Assembly: GCF_026278245.1 (NCBI RefSeq)
Contig: NZ_CP111079.1
Coordinates: 560,501-624,500, forward strand
Reading direction: 5' to 3'
Length of the DNA: 64,000 bases
Source: Pontibacter kalidii
GTDB taxonomy: Bacteria; Bacteroidota; Bacteroidia; Cytophagales; Hymenobacteraceae
Both the position numbers and the translations under genes were made by a program. Below the pieces are notes generated by a model. The model was not told the DNA's origin, searched no databases, and saw only the letters and a program-made list of their open reading frames with translations. Positions 43,228 through 51,454 of this stretch are shown here, one piece after another; within the stretch, counting starts at the first letter, position 1; every line of letters starts with the position of its first letter.

Positions 43228-44472
43228 CTACCTGAACCCAAACAGCACCGGAAACAGGAACACGACAAGGGCCGCCCAGGCGAAATAAACCGGCAGGTAA
43301 AAAGCGATGGTCCTACCCACAGCTCCCATGTCCTCCTTTTTTGTGAGCGATCTGAGAAGCGCCCGGGTTACCAGCAGCAGGTGCACCAGCATCAGGATGT
43401 TGCTGCCCAGTACCGCTAATCTGTTCGGCGTAATGCCCCACTCTGCTATCCGGAATAAAATAGCCGACAAGGCGATGCTGTTTACTACAACCGTGACGAT
43501 GGCCAGGAGAAACAGTATCCAGGTACCTGTTGTGTCCTGCTCGTTCCTGGATTTATCAGCGATCGAGAAAAAGATAAGCGCCATTACCCCAATTAGCAGC
43601 ACATTGAACAGTATCAGGAAGTCCCGGTCGGTGTAGGGGTCTTTGCCGGAGAAGGGGATAGCGATGAGGTAGGCGGTGAGCATGAGCAGCACCAGCGGAC
43701 TAAAGATCTTGGCGATGACAGGCGATACCTTGTTTACCAGCTGCGGATTGGTCTGCGTGAGGTAGGTGCCAACGATGGGTATGGCTGCCAGCCCGAAAAC
43801 GCCAATGTACTCGGCATAGAACTGCTCTATCTGGATCCCTATTATCGCAAAGAGCCCGATTGTAATACCCGTCAAGAGCACGCCTGCTATGGCCAGCAGC
43901 GCAGTCATGACCAGCAGGTCGCCGTTGAAGCTGAGGTACCCTAGTCGCCTGTTATAGTTGTTGAGCTCGTTTCCGGTAAAGGCTACCCCAAGCAAGGCCC
44001 ATAGCAGCAGGGGCAGATGTAGGCAGGCTAGCACCAGGGTGTCACTTGCAGGAGCATCCGGCAGCAGGTTAATGTAAACCAGGAGGAGAAGCATAGCCCC
44101 GCCAAGCAGAGCCATCTTACGTGCGGGCAGTTTGTTCTTCCAGGCAAAATAGGCCGTGAGCAGCGGGAAGATGATGAAGCTGATGTTTCTGGGGTAAAAG
44201 AACGCTTCATCGACGGGTAAGAAGGCGGGCAGCTTGGCAAGTATACCTGCTACCAGCGATGCCGTCACCACCAGCAGCAGGTCCCGGGTGGTGCCCCAGT
44301 TGATCTCATCGGTTTCGTAACGGAGCCGTTCGTTCCAGAAATCAGCGAGCGCGTTGCCGCGAAGCTCAGGGTATATTGTCCGGAACTCCTGCGTAAAAGG
44401 GGCCTTGTTGCTCCTGTATAGCTTTTCGAGCTGACCGGGGTCGTTTAGATGTGTACGTATCTCGTCTTTCAT
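43228..44472 (-). CDS. Multi-pass membrane protein, DUF4153-like
   Basis: A 414-residue protein. A roughly 60-residue soluble N-terminus (MKDEIRTHLNDPGQLEKLYR) precedes about 10-12 membrane helices. Segments such as YFAWKNKLPARKMALLGGAM and GITPNRLAVLGSNILMLVHL look like the DUF4153 family. Function unknown. It is the last gene of a - strand series of small membrane proteins with a winged-helix regulator. An AAAGTATACTTT palindrome lies about 20 nt upstream of its start. Confidence 0.8.
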   Translation of the reverse strand: MKDEIRTHLNDPGQLEKLYRSNKAPFTQEFRTIYPELRGNALADFWNERLRYETDEINWGTTRDLLLVVTASLVAGILAKLPAFLPVDEAFFYPRNISFIIFPLLTAYFAWKNKLPARKMALLGGAMLLLLVYINLLPDAPASDTLVLACLHLPLLLWALLGVAFTGNELNNYNRRLGYLSFNGDLLVMTALLAIAGVLLTGITIGLFAIIGIQIEQFYAEYIGVFGLAAIPIVGTYLTQTNPQLVNKVSPVIAKIFSPLVLLMLTAYLIAIPFSGKDPYTDRDFLILFNVLLIGVMALIFFSIADKSRNEQDTTGTWILFLLAIVTVVVNSIALSAILFRIAEWGITPNRLAVLGSNILMLVHLLLVTRALLRSLTKKEDMGAVGRTIAFYLPVYFAWAALVVFLFPVLFGFR

Positions 44473-44519
44473 GGCGGGGTTAGTTGGTCTTTAGAAAGTA
44501 TACTTTGATGCTGGCGTAT

Positions 44520-44810
44520 CTACCACTTGTCAAGCATGTCTCCCAGGTCACTCACGCCTAAGGTGAACATGATCAGGATAATGCCCAGGATGATTTTAAC
44601 GACAGCTGGAAGCGAGAAACCAAGCTTCTTCCTGACATAAAGATTAGCCGGCGGCAAGTAAATCAGGGAGATGAGAAGATAAGCAACTCCCGGAACGGGG
44701 TGCACCAAGAGCAAGTTCAAGATACCCACCGTGATGACTACCAGGCCAAACACCCAGCCGCTCATAGCCCAGATAATTGGTTTGCTAGGTACTGCTGTTT
44801 TGCTTTCCAT
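44520..44810 (-). CDS. Small membrane protein (96 aa)
   Basis: A 96-residue protein with three predicted helices (WAMSGWVFGLVVITVGILNL, VPGVAYLLISLIYLPPANLY, IILGIILIMFTLG). It resembles the 109-residue protein at 45,222 in layout: two helices, a YLPPANLYVRKKLGFSLP-type loop, then a third helix. The two are probably paralogues. Function unknown. Confidence 0.75.
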   Translation of the reverse strand: MESKTAVPSKPIIWAMSGWVFGLVVITVGILNLLLVHPVPGVAYLLISLIYLPPANLYVRKKLGFSLPAVVKIILGIILIMFTLGVSDLGDMLDKW

Positions 44811-44878
44811 TGTTATTTCAGGTTTTAGTGGTCGGTTACACTTTTCAGTTCAGTTTGCGCCATGGGTGGTGTTACTGT

Positions 44879-45169
44879 TCAGCTTCCAGCGAACGGCGAC
44901 CCGAAAATGCCGACTGCCAGTTCGGCCCAGATGAGGAAGAGCACTACCAGGATAAGGGCAATAAGGCCGATCCGATAATCCATATTCCTTACCTTTCTAA
45001 GCACAAATTCACACAGCAGGCCGGTGCTGAGCAGCAGCACGCCCATGAGCACAAAATCAAATAGGCCCCAGTCCACCTCGCTGGTGAACTGCATCGCTAT
45101 GAATGGAATGGACAGGATAAGCACTACGGCAAGCATAATGCCGGTAAGTCTTTTGTTTTGCGTGATCAT
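44879..45169 (-). CDS. Small membrane protein (96 aa)
   Basis: A 96-residue protein with three hydrophobic segments (GIMLAVVLILSIPFIAMQF, GLFDFVLMGVLLLSTGLLCE, YRIGLIALILVVLFLIWAEL). The last segment ends in a WAELAVGIFGSPFAGS tail common in small Bacteroidota membrane proteins found beside winged-helix regulators. Function unknown. It belongs to the - strand series driven from about 46,960. Confidence 0.78.
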   Translation of the reverse strand: MITQNKRLTGIMLAVVLILSIPFIAMQFTSEVDWGLFDFVLMGVLLLSTGLLCEFVLRKVRNMDYRIGLIALILVVLFLIWAELAVGIFGSPFAGS

Positions 45170-45221
45170 AACGTTCTGGTTTTAAGTTGATGTTTTGGTT
45201 TATGTGTTTGATTATCAGTTT

Positions 45222-45551
45222 TTAAAAGCTGTTTAGCATCAGTTCTATCTTATCGAATAACTCGCCCACGCCCATTGCTGCCCAGATAATGAACATGCCC
45301 AGCAGGATTTTCACTAACCCGATTTTGGGGATGGAGAATCCGAGTAATCTTTGGAGAATGGTATTAACCGGGAAGAAGTAAATGAGCGATAGAAGTATGA
45401 TGAAAACTCCAAAACCGGGGTCGTTTCCCCAGAAGGTATTCACAAAGCCGATAGCGAAAAATAAAATGCCGAACAGCCAGCTGATGATGGTAAGGGCGGT
45501 AGCGCCGTCATTTCTCGCTACTTCTCCCTGATATTCTTTTTTGTCGTGCAT
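45222..45551 (-). CDS. Small membrane protein (109 aa)
   Basis: A 109-residue protein with three hydrophobic helices (TIISWLFGILFFAIGFVNTF, FGVFIILLSLIYFFPVNTIL, VKILLGMFIIWAAMGVGELF). Its YFFPVNTILQRLLGFSIPKI loop matches the layout of the 96-residue protein at 44,520, suggesting duplication. Function unknown. Confidence 0.78.
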   Translation of the reverse strand: MHDKKEYQGEVARNDGATALTIISWLFGILFFAIGFVNTFWGNDPGFGVFIILLSLIYFFPVNTILQRLLGFSIPKIGLVKILLGMFIIWAAMGVGELFDKIELMLNSF

Positions 45552-45594
45552 GACGCTATACTTTAAAATTTTTGAAACACCTTTTCAATTCTGA

Positions 45595-45942
45595 TCAATC
45601 CCACATGGTGCCGGCTAATCCGAGCACCGTACCAAGCCAGAGCACCACAAGGAATACTATCAGGCTCAGCACATAGGCAAACACCTCCCGCCAGCCGCCC
45701 TGGGAGCGGAGATGGTCCATGTTGTAGAAGAACAGCCCGCCGAGGGCACCGGCTGCCGGAACCACCAGCAGCGGCCTGATCCACCATAGCGTCGGCCATT
45801 CCGGGTCAGGCTCCCCGGCCCCGATCAGGAAGAAGGAGATCAGGAGTAGCCCGATCCCTGCGCCCATTAACAACCGTTTTCCCACCGGAGCCGGATGAAC
45901 AGGCCTATTCTGCGATTCGCTTTTCTGTGTCATGGCTTGCAA
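45595..45942 (-). CDS. Small membrane protein (115 aa)
   Basis: A 115-residue protein with four hydrophobic segments (RLLMGAGIGLLLISFFLIGA, TLWWIRPLLVVPAAGALGGL, VFAYVLSLIVFLVVLWLGTV). A Met at codon 4 (45,933) is an alternative start. A perfect ACTTTG-N5-CAAAGT operator lies 42 nt upstream, between this gene and the regulator gene, so a second promoter of the series probably lies here. Function unknown. Confidence 0.78.
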   Translation of the reverse strand: MQAMTQKSESQNRPVHPAPVGKRLLMGAGIGLLLISFFLIGAGEPDPEWPTLWWIRPLLVVPAAGALGGLFFYNMDHLRSQGGWREVFAYVLSLIVFLVVLWLGTVLGLAGTMWD

Positions 45943-45983
45943 GTTTTAATCGTTCTTAAATTGATTTTTCCTGTTTGTAAAGT

Positions 45984-46000
45984 ACTTTGAAATGCAAAGT
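45984..46000. promoter_or_regulatory. Inverted-repeat operator ACTTTG-N5-CAAAGT (site 1)
   Basis: ACTTTG-AAATG-CAAAGT, perfect 6-bp arms with a 5-bp spacer, immediately upstream of the 115-residue membrane protein gene. The same element recurs at 46966-46982 in front of the first gene of the series. Confidence 0.7.
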
Positions 46001-46017
46001 ATAAGTATAAAAAAAAA

Positions 46018-46326
46018 TTAGCTGCCGTTCCGATTGCTCAAAATTAATTGCTCCAACGCATCCAAGTGGCTCTTAAAGGCTTCGCGGCCGGCATCAGTGG
46101 CATGGTAGGTCGTGTTCGGCTTGCGGCCTACGAACTGCTTTTCCACGCGCAGGTACTCGGCTTCTTCCAGCGCCCGCAGGTGGCTGGCCAGGTTCCCGTC
46201 CGTCAGCTGCAATGTGTCTTTCAGGGTGTTAAAATCTGCCTTCTCCTCCACCATCAGTACCGACATAATGCCCAGCCGCGCCCTGCTTTCGAAGGCTTTG
46301 TTTATATTTTCAAGGTAATCTTTCAC
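46018..46326 (-). CDS. Winged-helix transcriptional regulator (HTH_34 / MarR-ArsR-like)
   Basis: A 102-residue DNA-binding protein. A single winged helix-turn-helix fills the chain: ARLGIMSVLMVEEKADFNTL, recognition helix TDGNLASHLRALEEAEYL and wing KQFVGRKPNTTYHATDAG. No ligand-binding domain. It follows the 207-residue membrane protein by 7 nt and precedes the smaller membrane proteins. Two identical inverted repeats flank its transcription unit, making autoregulation and control of the membrane genes likely. Confidence 0.88.
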   Translation of the reverse strand: MKDYLENINKAFESRARLGIMSVLMVEEKADFNTLKDTLQLTDGNLASHLRALEEAEYLRVEKQFVGRKPNTTYHATDAGREAFKSHLDALEQLILSNRNGS

Positions 46327-46333
46327 AGGTCTG

Positions 46334-46957
46334 CTAGCGTTCGTACTTAAAATACATCAGCGTGCCGTACACGATGTGCAGCACCCCGAAACCCAGCGTC
46401 CAGGCCAGTAAACCGTAGCCCACAAAAAAGCTGGCGAGCAGGCCCAGTACGATCTCGAGCAGGCCCAGGTACCGGATGTCGCTCAGGGTATACTTGCTGG
46501 CATTCAGTAAACCACAGCCATAAAACAGCAGCATGGCAGGCGCCACCAGATACAACAGGTCATGGTACACAAGTATGGCACAGAACACCCCGCCTGCCGC
46601 AACCGGTATGAACAGGTTAACGAGCATGCGCTCCGTCTTGCTGTCCCACACCCGGTGGCTGTTCTTTTTGGCGTTGCGTGCCGTGAAATAGGTAGCCGAG
46701 CAAAGGGCAAGTATAAATACAAGCCCCGCCACTGCCGCCAGGAACATGAGATTGTCTTGGGTCAGGGTAAGGCCCAGTGACGCTCCATACTTGATGCCTT
46801 GGCTTACCAGGTACCACTTCACCACGGCCGCCCCTAAGAGCGCGGAGACGCCGGCTGCTATTCCCGACAGGCCGCTAAGCGAGATAAAGCGGGAAGAGCG
46901 ATCCATGATGTTGCGGATCTCGTGCAGGGCTTCTAGTTGGTCTTGCTGCTGGTTCAT
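46334..46957 (-). CDS. Multi-pass membrane protein (207 aa) co-transcribed with the winged-helix regulator
   Basis: A 207-residue protein with a short soluble N-terminus (MNQQQDQLEALHEIRNIMDR) and about six membrane helices. It has a Lys/Arg-rich cytoplasmic loop (TARNAKKNSHRVWDSKTERM). Proteins of this pattern are often found directly upstream of HTH_34 regulators in Bacteroidota. Function unknown. The operator at 46966-46982 lies 8 nt before its start codon. Confidence 0.8.
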   Translation of the reverse strand: MNQQQDQLEALHEIRNIMDRSSRFISLSGLSGIAAGVSALLGAAVVKWYLVSQGIKYGASLGLTLTQDNLMFLAAVAGLVFILALCSATYFTARNAKKNSHRVWDSKTERMLVNLFIPVAAGGVFCAILVYHDLLYLVAPAMLLFYGCGLLNASKYTLSDIRYLGLLEIVLGLLASFFVGYGLLAWTLGFGVLHIVYGTLMYFKYER

Positions 46958-46965
46958 GGTAAAGT

Positions 46966-46982
46966 ACTTTGAGTTTCAAAGT
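46966..46982. promoter_or_regulatory. Inverted-repeat operator ACTTTG-N5-CAAAGT (site 2)
   Basis: ACTTTG-AGTTT-CAAAGT, perfect arms, spacer of the same length as site 1 but different sequence. Placed just upstream of the 207-residue membrane protein and winged-helix regulator, where binding would block transcription or translation. Confidence 0.7.
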
Positions 46983-47221
46983 TAATAGTGCTTTACGTAA
47001 TGTCAAGCGAAAAGAATAAATATTTTGAAAATAAGATGCACCCGGTGCCTTTTCGCTGTGAGAACTGCGATGCCCAAGCCTGAAACGGAGCGGCGAGCGG
47101 AGGCATCCCTCGCAAAGCACGGCCAAACCAAAGCCCCCGCCTTACGTTTAAATGGCAAACCCGGGGCGGGAAGTATAAAGTATAGCGTTCTGCCCCATCC
47201 ATACATGAAACAAAACAAACG

Positions 47222-47527
47222 ATGAATTACACAGAGCATTACGAAGGCATAAAACTAGACGTGCAGGCTGTTGATATTACCATTTCTGACGCCCTGCAGC
47301 AAAGCGTGCGCGATACCATTGACAAGGTGAAGCGCCACGCGAAAAAGATCGACTCCGTGGACGTGTACTTTAAGGAGGAGGCCAGCCAGGCTACCAACAG
47401 CAAGAGCGTGCGCATGCGCGTGGGTATACCCGGTAACGATGTTTTTGCGCAGGACGAAGGCGACAACTGGCATGAACTGCTCAAGAACGTGGAGGAGAAA
47501 CTAAAGCGACAGCTGGAGAAAAGATAA
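47222..47527 (+). CDS. raiA: Ribosome hibernation promoting factor / RaiA-like
   Basis: A 101-residue protein of the short HPF/YfiA class: VQAVDITISDALQQSVRDTI, a beta strand with DSVDVYFKEE, VRMRVGIPGNDVFAQDEGDN and a Lys-rich last helix (LKNVEEKLKRQLEKR). It binds the 30S subunit in stationary phase. No long C-terminal dimerisation domain is present. It is monocistronic, with a terminator 22 nt after the stop codon. Confidence 0.92.
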   Translation: MNYTEHYEGIKLDVQAVDITISDALQQSVRDTIDKVKRHAKKIDSVDVYFKEEASQATNSKSVRMRVGIPGNDVFAQDEGDNWHELLKNVEEKLKRQLEKR

Positions 47528-47549
47528 ACTGCCTCTGGCCTTACAAGGC

Positions 47550-47594
47550 AAACCCGCTGCATTTATACTTGTAGATGCGGCGGGTTTGTTGTTT
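47550..47594 (+). terminator. Terminator of raiA with AAGTATA-motif loop
   Basis: AAACCCGCTGCAT (47550-47562) pairs with ATGCGGCGGGTTT (47575-47587), one T-G pair, followed by GTTGTTTT. The 12-nt loop contains TATACTT, the inverse of the AAGTATA motif. Confidence 0.85.
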
Positions 47595-47676
47595 TCCCAT
47601 CACCTGCAGGCGCTTCCTTTTAGAGCCCTCGGCCAGGACATCCGTTATACTTGTACCACCAAATCAGAAGTATAAA

Positions 47677-48459
47677 ATGAGTGAATCCTACTATCCGCAC
47701 AAAACCATACTCATAACCGGCGGCGCGCAGGGCATTGGCCTGGGGATGGCCTATCGGTTTGCCCAGGAAGGGGCCACCGTCGTTATCGCCGATAACGACG
47801 AAGAAGCCGGCCGGCAGGCGGAGCAGTGGCTGCAGGGGCAGGGCTATCAGGCCCTATTCGTGCGTTGCGATGTAAGTAGGGAGGAGGAGGTACAGGCGCT
47901 GATGCGGCAGGTGGGGGAGAAGTATAAAAGCCTGGATGCGCTCATCAACAACGCCGGCATTGCCGACCCGTTTCAGGGGCCGTTGCAGGAGTTGGAGATG
48001 GCTGCCTTCGACAAGATGCTGGCCGTGAACCTGCGCGGCCCGCTGCTGTGTGCCAGGTATGCTTTGCCGCTTTTGCAGCAGGCAGAGCACCCGGCCATCC
48101 TGAACATCTCCAGTACCCGTGCCTTTATGTCGGAGCCCGACACCTTTGCCTACTCTGCCTCCAAAGGCGGCCTGGAGGCCCTCACGCACGCGCTGGCCGT
48201 GAGCCTGGCTCGGGAGCGGGTGCGGGTAAACGCCATTGCCCCGGGCTGGATAGAGGTGGGCGAGTGGAAAAAGGCGGAGGACAAGTATGCGCCGCAGCAC
48301 ACCAAAGAAGACAGGGAACAGCACCCTGCCGGCAGAGTGGGCGAGCCAAACGACATTGCCGAGGCCGCCCTCTTCCTCTGCTCCGACAAAGCCGGCTTCA
48401 TTACGGGGCAAAGTATCATAATAGACGGCGGCATGAGCGTGAAAATGATTTACGCTTAG
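47677..48459 (+). CDS. Short-chain dehydrogenase/reductase (SDR)
   Basis: A 260-residue classical SDR. NAD(P) motif TGGAQGIGLG, NNAG in ALINNAGIADPF, catalytic Ser in LNISSTRAFM, Tyr and Lys in YSASKGGLEAL, and the family C-terminus AALFLCSDKAGFITGQ then IIDGGMSV. I start at 47677 (MSESYYPHKTILITGGA); the longer frame upstream overlaps the raiA terminator. The substrate cannot be inferred. Confidence 0.93.
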   Translation: MSESYYPHKTILITGGAQGIGLGMAYRFAQEGATVVIADNDEEAGRQAEQWLQGQGYQALFVRCDVSREEEVQALMRQVGEKYKSLDALINNAGIADPFQGPLQELEMAAFDKMLAVNLRGPLLCARYALPLLQQAEHPAILNISSTRAFMSEPDTFAYSASKGGLEALTHALAVSLARERVRVNAIAPGWIEVGEWKKAEDKYAPQHTKEDREQHPAGRVGEPNDIAEAALFLCSDKAGFITGQSIIIDGGMSVKMIYA

Positions 48460-48568
48460 CGTTAGAAAGTTAAAGAATTAGAAAGTTGAAAGTGGCCGGT
48501 AACGAACAATTAATAACGAGCAACTAATAACCCCATCCCCGTAGAAAGTATAGAAACAGAGCCAAGCT

Positions 48569-49201
48569 ATGATGAGAGACATGCCCGAAAACCTGTCGCT
48601 GCTTTATGTTACTAACCCCATGTGCGCGTGGTGCTATGGCTTTACGCCGGTGGTGCGCCGTTTGCGGGCCTTGTGGCAGGGGCGGGTAGAGGTAAAAGTA
48701 CTTTTCGGGGAGCTGCAGGCGCACGAAACACAGCCGCTGCAGCACGAACATAAAGAACGCCTGGCCCTGAGCTGGCACCGCGTGCAGGAGCGCACCTACC
48801 TTCCGTTCGAGTACCGCTTTTTCATCCAGCGCAGTTTTGTGTTTAACACCGAGCCAGCCTGCCGCGCCATGCTGTGCGTGCGCCTGCTGCGGCCTGTACT
48901 CACCCTGGAGGTGCTACGGGCCATGCACTCTGCCTTTTTCGTGGATAACATCGACCTGAAGGACACGATGGAGCTGGTGCGCCTTGTCCGTCTCTTCGGC
49001 ATCCCCGAGAACCTGTTCCTGACCTTATTTGAGTCTGAGGAGATTATGCGGCAGATGGAGGATGAGTTTGCCTTCGTAGACGACATCGGGGCCACGACCT
49101 ATCCAAGTGTTTACCTGAACACCGAAGACGGCCCCCAGCGCCTCACCGCCGGCTATGTAGACTTGGGGGAACTGGAGCAGCGCCTGCTGCAGCTGCTGTA
49201 A
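48569..49201 (+). CDS. DsbA-family / FrnE-like thioredoxin-fold protein
   Basis: A 210-residue cytoplasmic protein. The redox motif is NPMCAWCYGFTP (Cys-Ala-Trp-Cys). A helical insertion follows and the cis-Pro region is ATTYPSVYLN. No signal peptide, so it is a cytoplasmic DsbA-like oxidoreductase of the FrnE/2-hydroxychromene isomerase group. Two closely spaced Met codons are possible starts. Confidence 0.85.
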   Translation: MMRDMPENLSLLYVTNPMCAWCYGFTPVVRRLRALWQGRVEVKVLFGELQAHETQPLQHEHKERLALSWHRVQERTYLPFEYRFFIQRSFVFNTEPACRAMLCVRLLRPVLTLEVLRAMHSAFFVDNIDLKDTMELVRLVRLFGIPENLFLTLFESEEIMRQMEDEFAFVDDIGATTYPSVYLNTEDGPQRLTAGYVDLGELEQRLLQLL

Positions 49202-49361
49202 GGGGCCAAGACAGGATTTATACTTTATTTATATAAGTAGTTTTATATATAGGCCTTCATGAGCATCTATAACAACCTCTTTACTTGTTTTGTCGTATAT
49301 TAAAACTTCAGTATATTTAAGTGTTCTTGAGTTTAGACCGAATAGAGAACCAGACCCCCAT

Positions 49362-49721
49362 ATGAGAAGCAAAACGACCACAAACCAAGTTGATGAGTAC
49401 ATAGACAAACTGACGCCCGAGAAGCAGCTGTTGGCTCAGGAAGTGCGCCGCATTATCCACGCCTCGGTGGCCCACCTGGAGGAGTGCGTACGCTGGGACT
49501 GCGCCTGTTATTTCTTCTACGGCCCTGTGTGCTACTTTTCCTCCTCGCGTAGCGGTATCCATTTTGGTTTTTTCCGGGGCAAGGAGCTATCTGATCCGCA
49601 CCGCCGCCTGGTGAGCCGCAATGGCCAGTACCCGCACATTAAGATCCGTACCATCGCCGATATTGATGAGGCCTACTTCGCCGACCTGGTGCGCGAGGCG
49701 GTGCACCTGAACCAGAACTAA
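49362..49721 (+). CDS. DUF1801-type small protein
   Basis: A 119-residue protein: VDEYIDKLTPEKQLLAQEVR, then a beta core (WDCACYFFYGPVCYFSSSRS, IHFGFFRGKELSDPHRRLVS) and a helical end. This is the DUF1801 layout of small (often YdhG-like) proteins. I start at 49362 because the longer frame from 49,290 runs through an AT-rich leader. Role unknown. Confidence 0.8.
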   Translation: MRSKTTTNQVDEYIDKLTPEKQLLAQEVRRIIHASVAHLEECVRWDCACYFFYGPVCYFSSSRSGIHFGFFRGKELSDPHRRLVSRNGQYPHIKIRTIADIDEAYFADLVREAVHLNQN

Positions 49722-49725
49722 GTTC

Positions 49726-50637
49726 TTAGAGGCTGCCCTCGTGGCTGCATTCCTCGCCCGGGCTCTCGAGCTCGATGGTGACGTGCTGTATGTCCATGGC
49801 GGCCATGGCAGAGCGCACCTTTTTCTTCAGCTCTTCGGCCTGGTGCAGCGGCAGCGCAGATGTGGCGACAGCATGCACGGTCAGCACGTTATAGGCCCCA
49901 TCCAGGGTCCAGATGTGCAGGTCGTGCACCGAGTTGATCTCCGGCATCTCCTGCAGCTTTGCCTCCACCGCCTCCGGTTTGATATGGGAAGGGGAGCCCT
50001 GCAGCAGGATATTCATGGTTTGGCGCAGGTTGCGCACCACGTTATAGAGCACGTACAACGTAATCACCACCGACAGCAGCGGGTCTATCCAGGGCAGGTC
50101 GAAAAAGTATAGGATGATGCCGCCTACCAGCACGGCTGCCCAGCCCAGCACATCCTCCATCAGGTGCAGCCTCACCACGCGCTCGTTCAGCGAACTACCA
50201 CTCTTGAGGCGCAACACAGCGGCTCCGTTCACGATCACGCCAAGTATGGCAAAGGCTATCATGCCCGGCGCATGCACTTCCTGCGGATCCCAGATACGGG
50301 GCACCGCCTCCGAAAGTATAAAGAAAGAACCCACCAGCAGCACTACCGAGTTAATCACCGCCCCCAGCAAGGTGAAGCGCTTGTAGCCAAAGGTATACTT
50401 CTGGTCGCGGCCGCGCTTGGCCACGTTCTCAAAGTACCAGGCCAGTCCCAGCGAGAGCGAGTCGCCCAGGTCGTGAAGGGCATCCGAAAGTATGGCCACG
50501 CTGTTTATCCAGATGCCGCCTATAATTTCGAGCAGGGTAAAGCCCAGGTTCAGGAAAAAGGCCACCTTTATATTGCTGCCGCCATGGTGGTGGTGATGCC
50601 CGTGTTGGCCTTCGTGGTGCCGGTGATCGTGTGCCAT
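49726..50637 (-). CDS. Cation diffusion facilitator (CDF) metal efflux protein
   Basis: A 303-residue membrane transporter. I start at 50637, giving MAHDHRHHEGQHGHHHHHGG, a His-rich metal-binding N-terminus. Six helices contain the metal site pairs (SVAILSDALHDLGDSLSLGL and the second HxxxD-type HLMEDVLGWAAVLVGG), and the C-terminal cytoplasmic domain has SVHDLHIWTLDGAYNVLTVH. Probable export of zinc or a similar divalent metal. It is divergent from the two-component system at 50,771. Confidence 0.9.
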   Translation of the reverse strand: MAHDHRHHEGQHGHHHHHGGSNIKVAFFLNLGFTLLEIIGGIWINSVAILSDALHDLGDSLSLGLAWYFENVAKRGRDQKYTFGYKRFTLLGAVINSVVLLVGSFFILSEAVPRIWDPQEVHAPGMIAFAILGVIVNGAAVLRLKSGSSLNERVVRLHLMEDVLGWAAVLVGGIILYFFDLPWIDPLLSVVITLYVLYNVVRNLRQTMNILLQGSPSHIKPEAVEAKLQEMPEINSVHDLHIWTLDGAYNVLTVHAVATSALPLHQAEELKKKVRSAMAAMDIQHVTIELESPGEECSHEGSL

Positions 50638-50709
50638 AATCCTATAAAACGGTAAATGCTGTTTTAGGGTGTCTGCTTGCCGCGCCGTTGCGCTTTGGCG
50701 TATAGGTTG

Positions 50710-50717
50710 TACATTTG
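50710..50717 (+). promoter_or_regulatory. Predicted -7 box (TACATTTG) of the two-component operon
   Basis: TACATTTG fits TAnnTTTG, 53 nt before the response regulator start; a TTTGG lies about 20 nt upstream of it. Confidence 0.6.
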
Positions 50718-50770
50718 TGCCCTGCGCCCGCAAGCCTAATGCCACGCAGGCACGTAAACACCCATCGTCC

Positions 50771-51454
50771 ATGAAGATACTGCTTATTGAAGATGAACCA
50801 AAAGTCGCCTCCTTTATTAAGAAGGGCTTGGAGGAACAGAGTTACGAGGTAGACCAGGCCTATGACGGCAGCCTGGGCATCCGGCTGGCGCTGCAGAAGG
50901 AGTACGACCTTATCATCCTCGATATCATCCTGCCAAACATGAACGGGCTGGATGTGTGCCGCGAGATCAGGCGCCACAACAGCACGGTATCCATATTGAT
51001 GCTCACAGCGCTCGGCACCACCGACGACAAGATCATAGGCCTGGACGCCGGCGCTGACGATTACCTGACCAAGCCCTTCGAGTTCAAGGAGCTTCTGGCG
51101 CGCATCCGGGCCATCTCCAGGCGCAGCAGCGAGAGCATCGTGGGTGAGCGGTTGGGCATAGCCGACCTGGAGATGGACGTGGTGCGCAAAACCGTCCTAC
51201 GGGCCGGCAAGCCCATCAGCCTGACGGCCCGCGAGTTCGCCCTGCTGCACTACCTGCTGCGCAACAAGGGCCGCGTGGTATCCCGTGTGGATATCACCGA
51301 GCAGGTATGGGAGACCTCCTTCGACACAGGTAGCAACGTGATAGACGTATACATCAACTTTCTGCGCAAGAAGGTGGACAAAGGCCATACTTCCAGGCTG
51401 ATCCACACGCTGGTAGGGATGGGCTATGTGCTGAAAGAACAGGACGAAGTATGA
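50771..51454 (+). CDS. OmpR-family response regulator
   Basis: A 227-residue protein. Receiver domain with phosphoacceptor Asp51 (LIILDIILPNMNGLDV), acidic pocket IEDEP and Lys in DYLTKPFEF. The C-terminal winged helix has LTAREFALLHYLLRNKGRVV and VDVYINFLRKKVDKG. I start at 50771 (MKILLIEDEP). It overlaps the sensor kinase by 4 nt. Two downstream genes (SulP and carbonic anhydrase) carry a four-fold repeat typical of OmpR-family binding directly at their promoter, making them candidate targets. Confidence 0.95.
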   Translation: MKILLIEDEPKVASFIKKGLEEQSYEVDQAYDGSLGIRLALQKEYDLIILDIILPNMNGLDVCREIRRHNSTVSILMLTALGTTDDKIIGLDAGADDYLTKPFEFKELLARIRAISRRSSESIVGERLGIADLEMDVVRKTVLRAGKPISLTAREFALLHYLLRNKGRVVSRVDITEQVWETSFDTGSNVIDVYINFLRKKVDKGHTSRLIHTLVGMGYVLKEQDEV

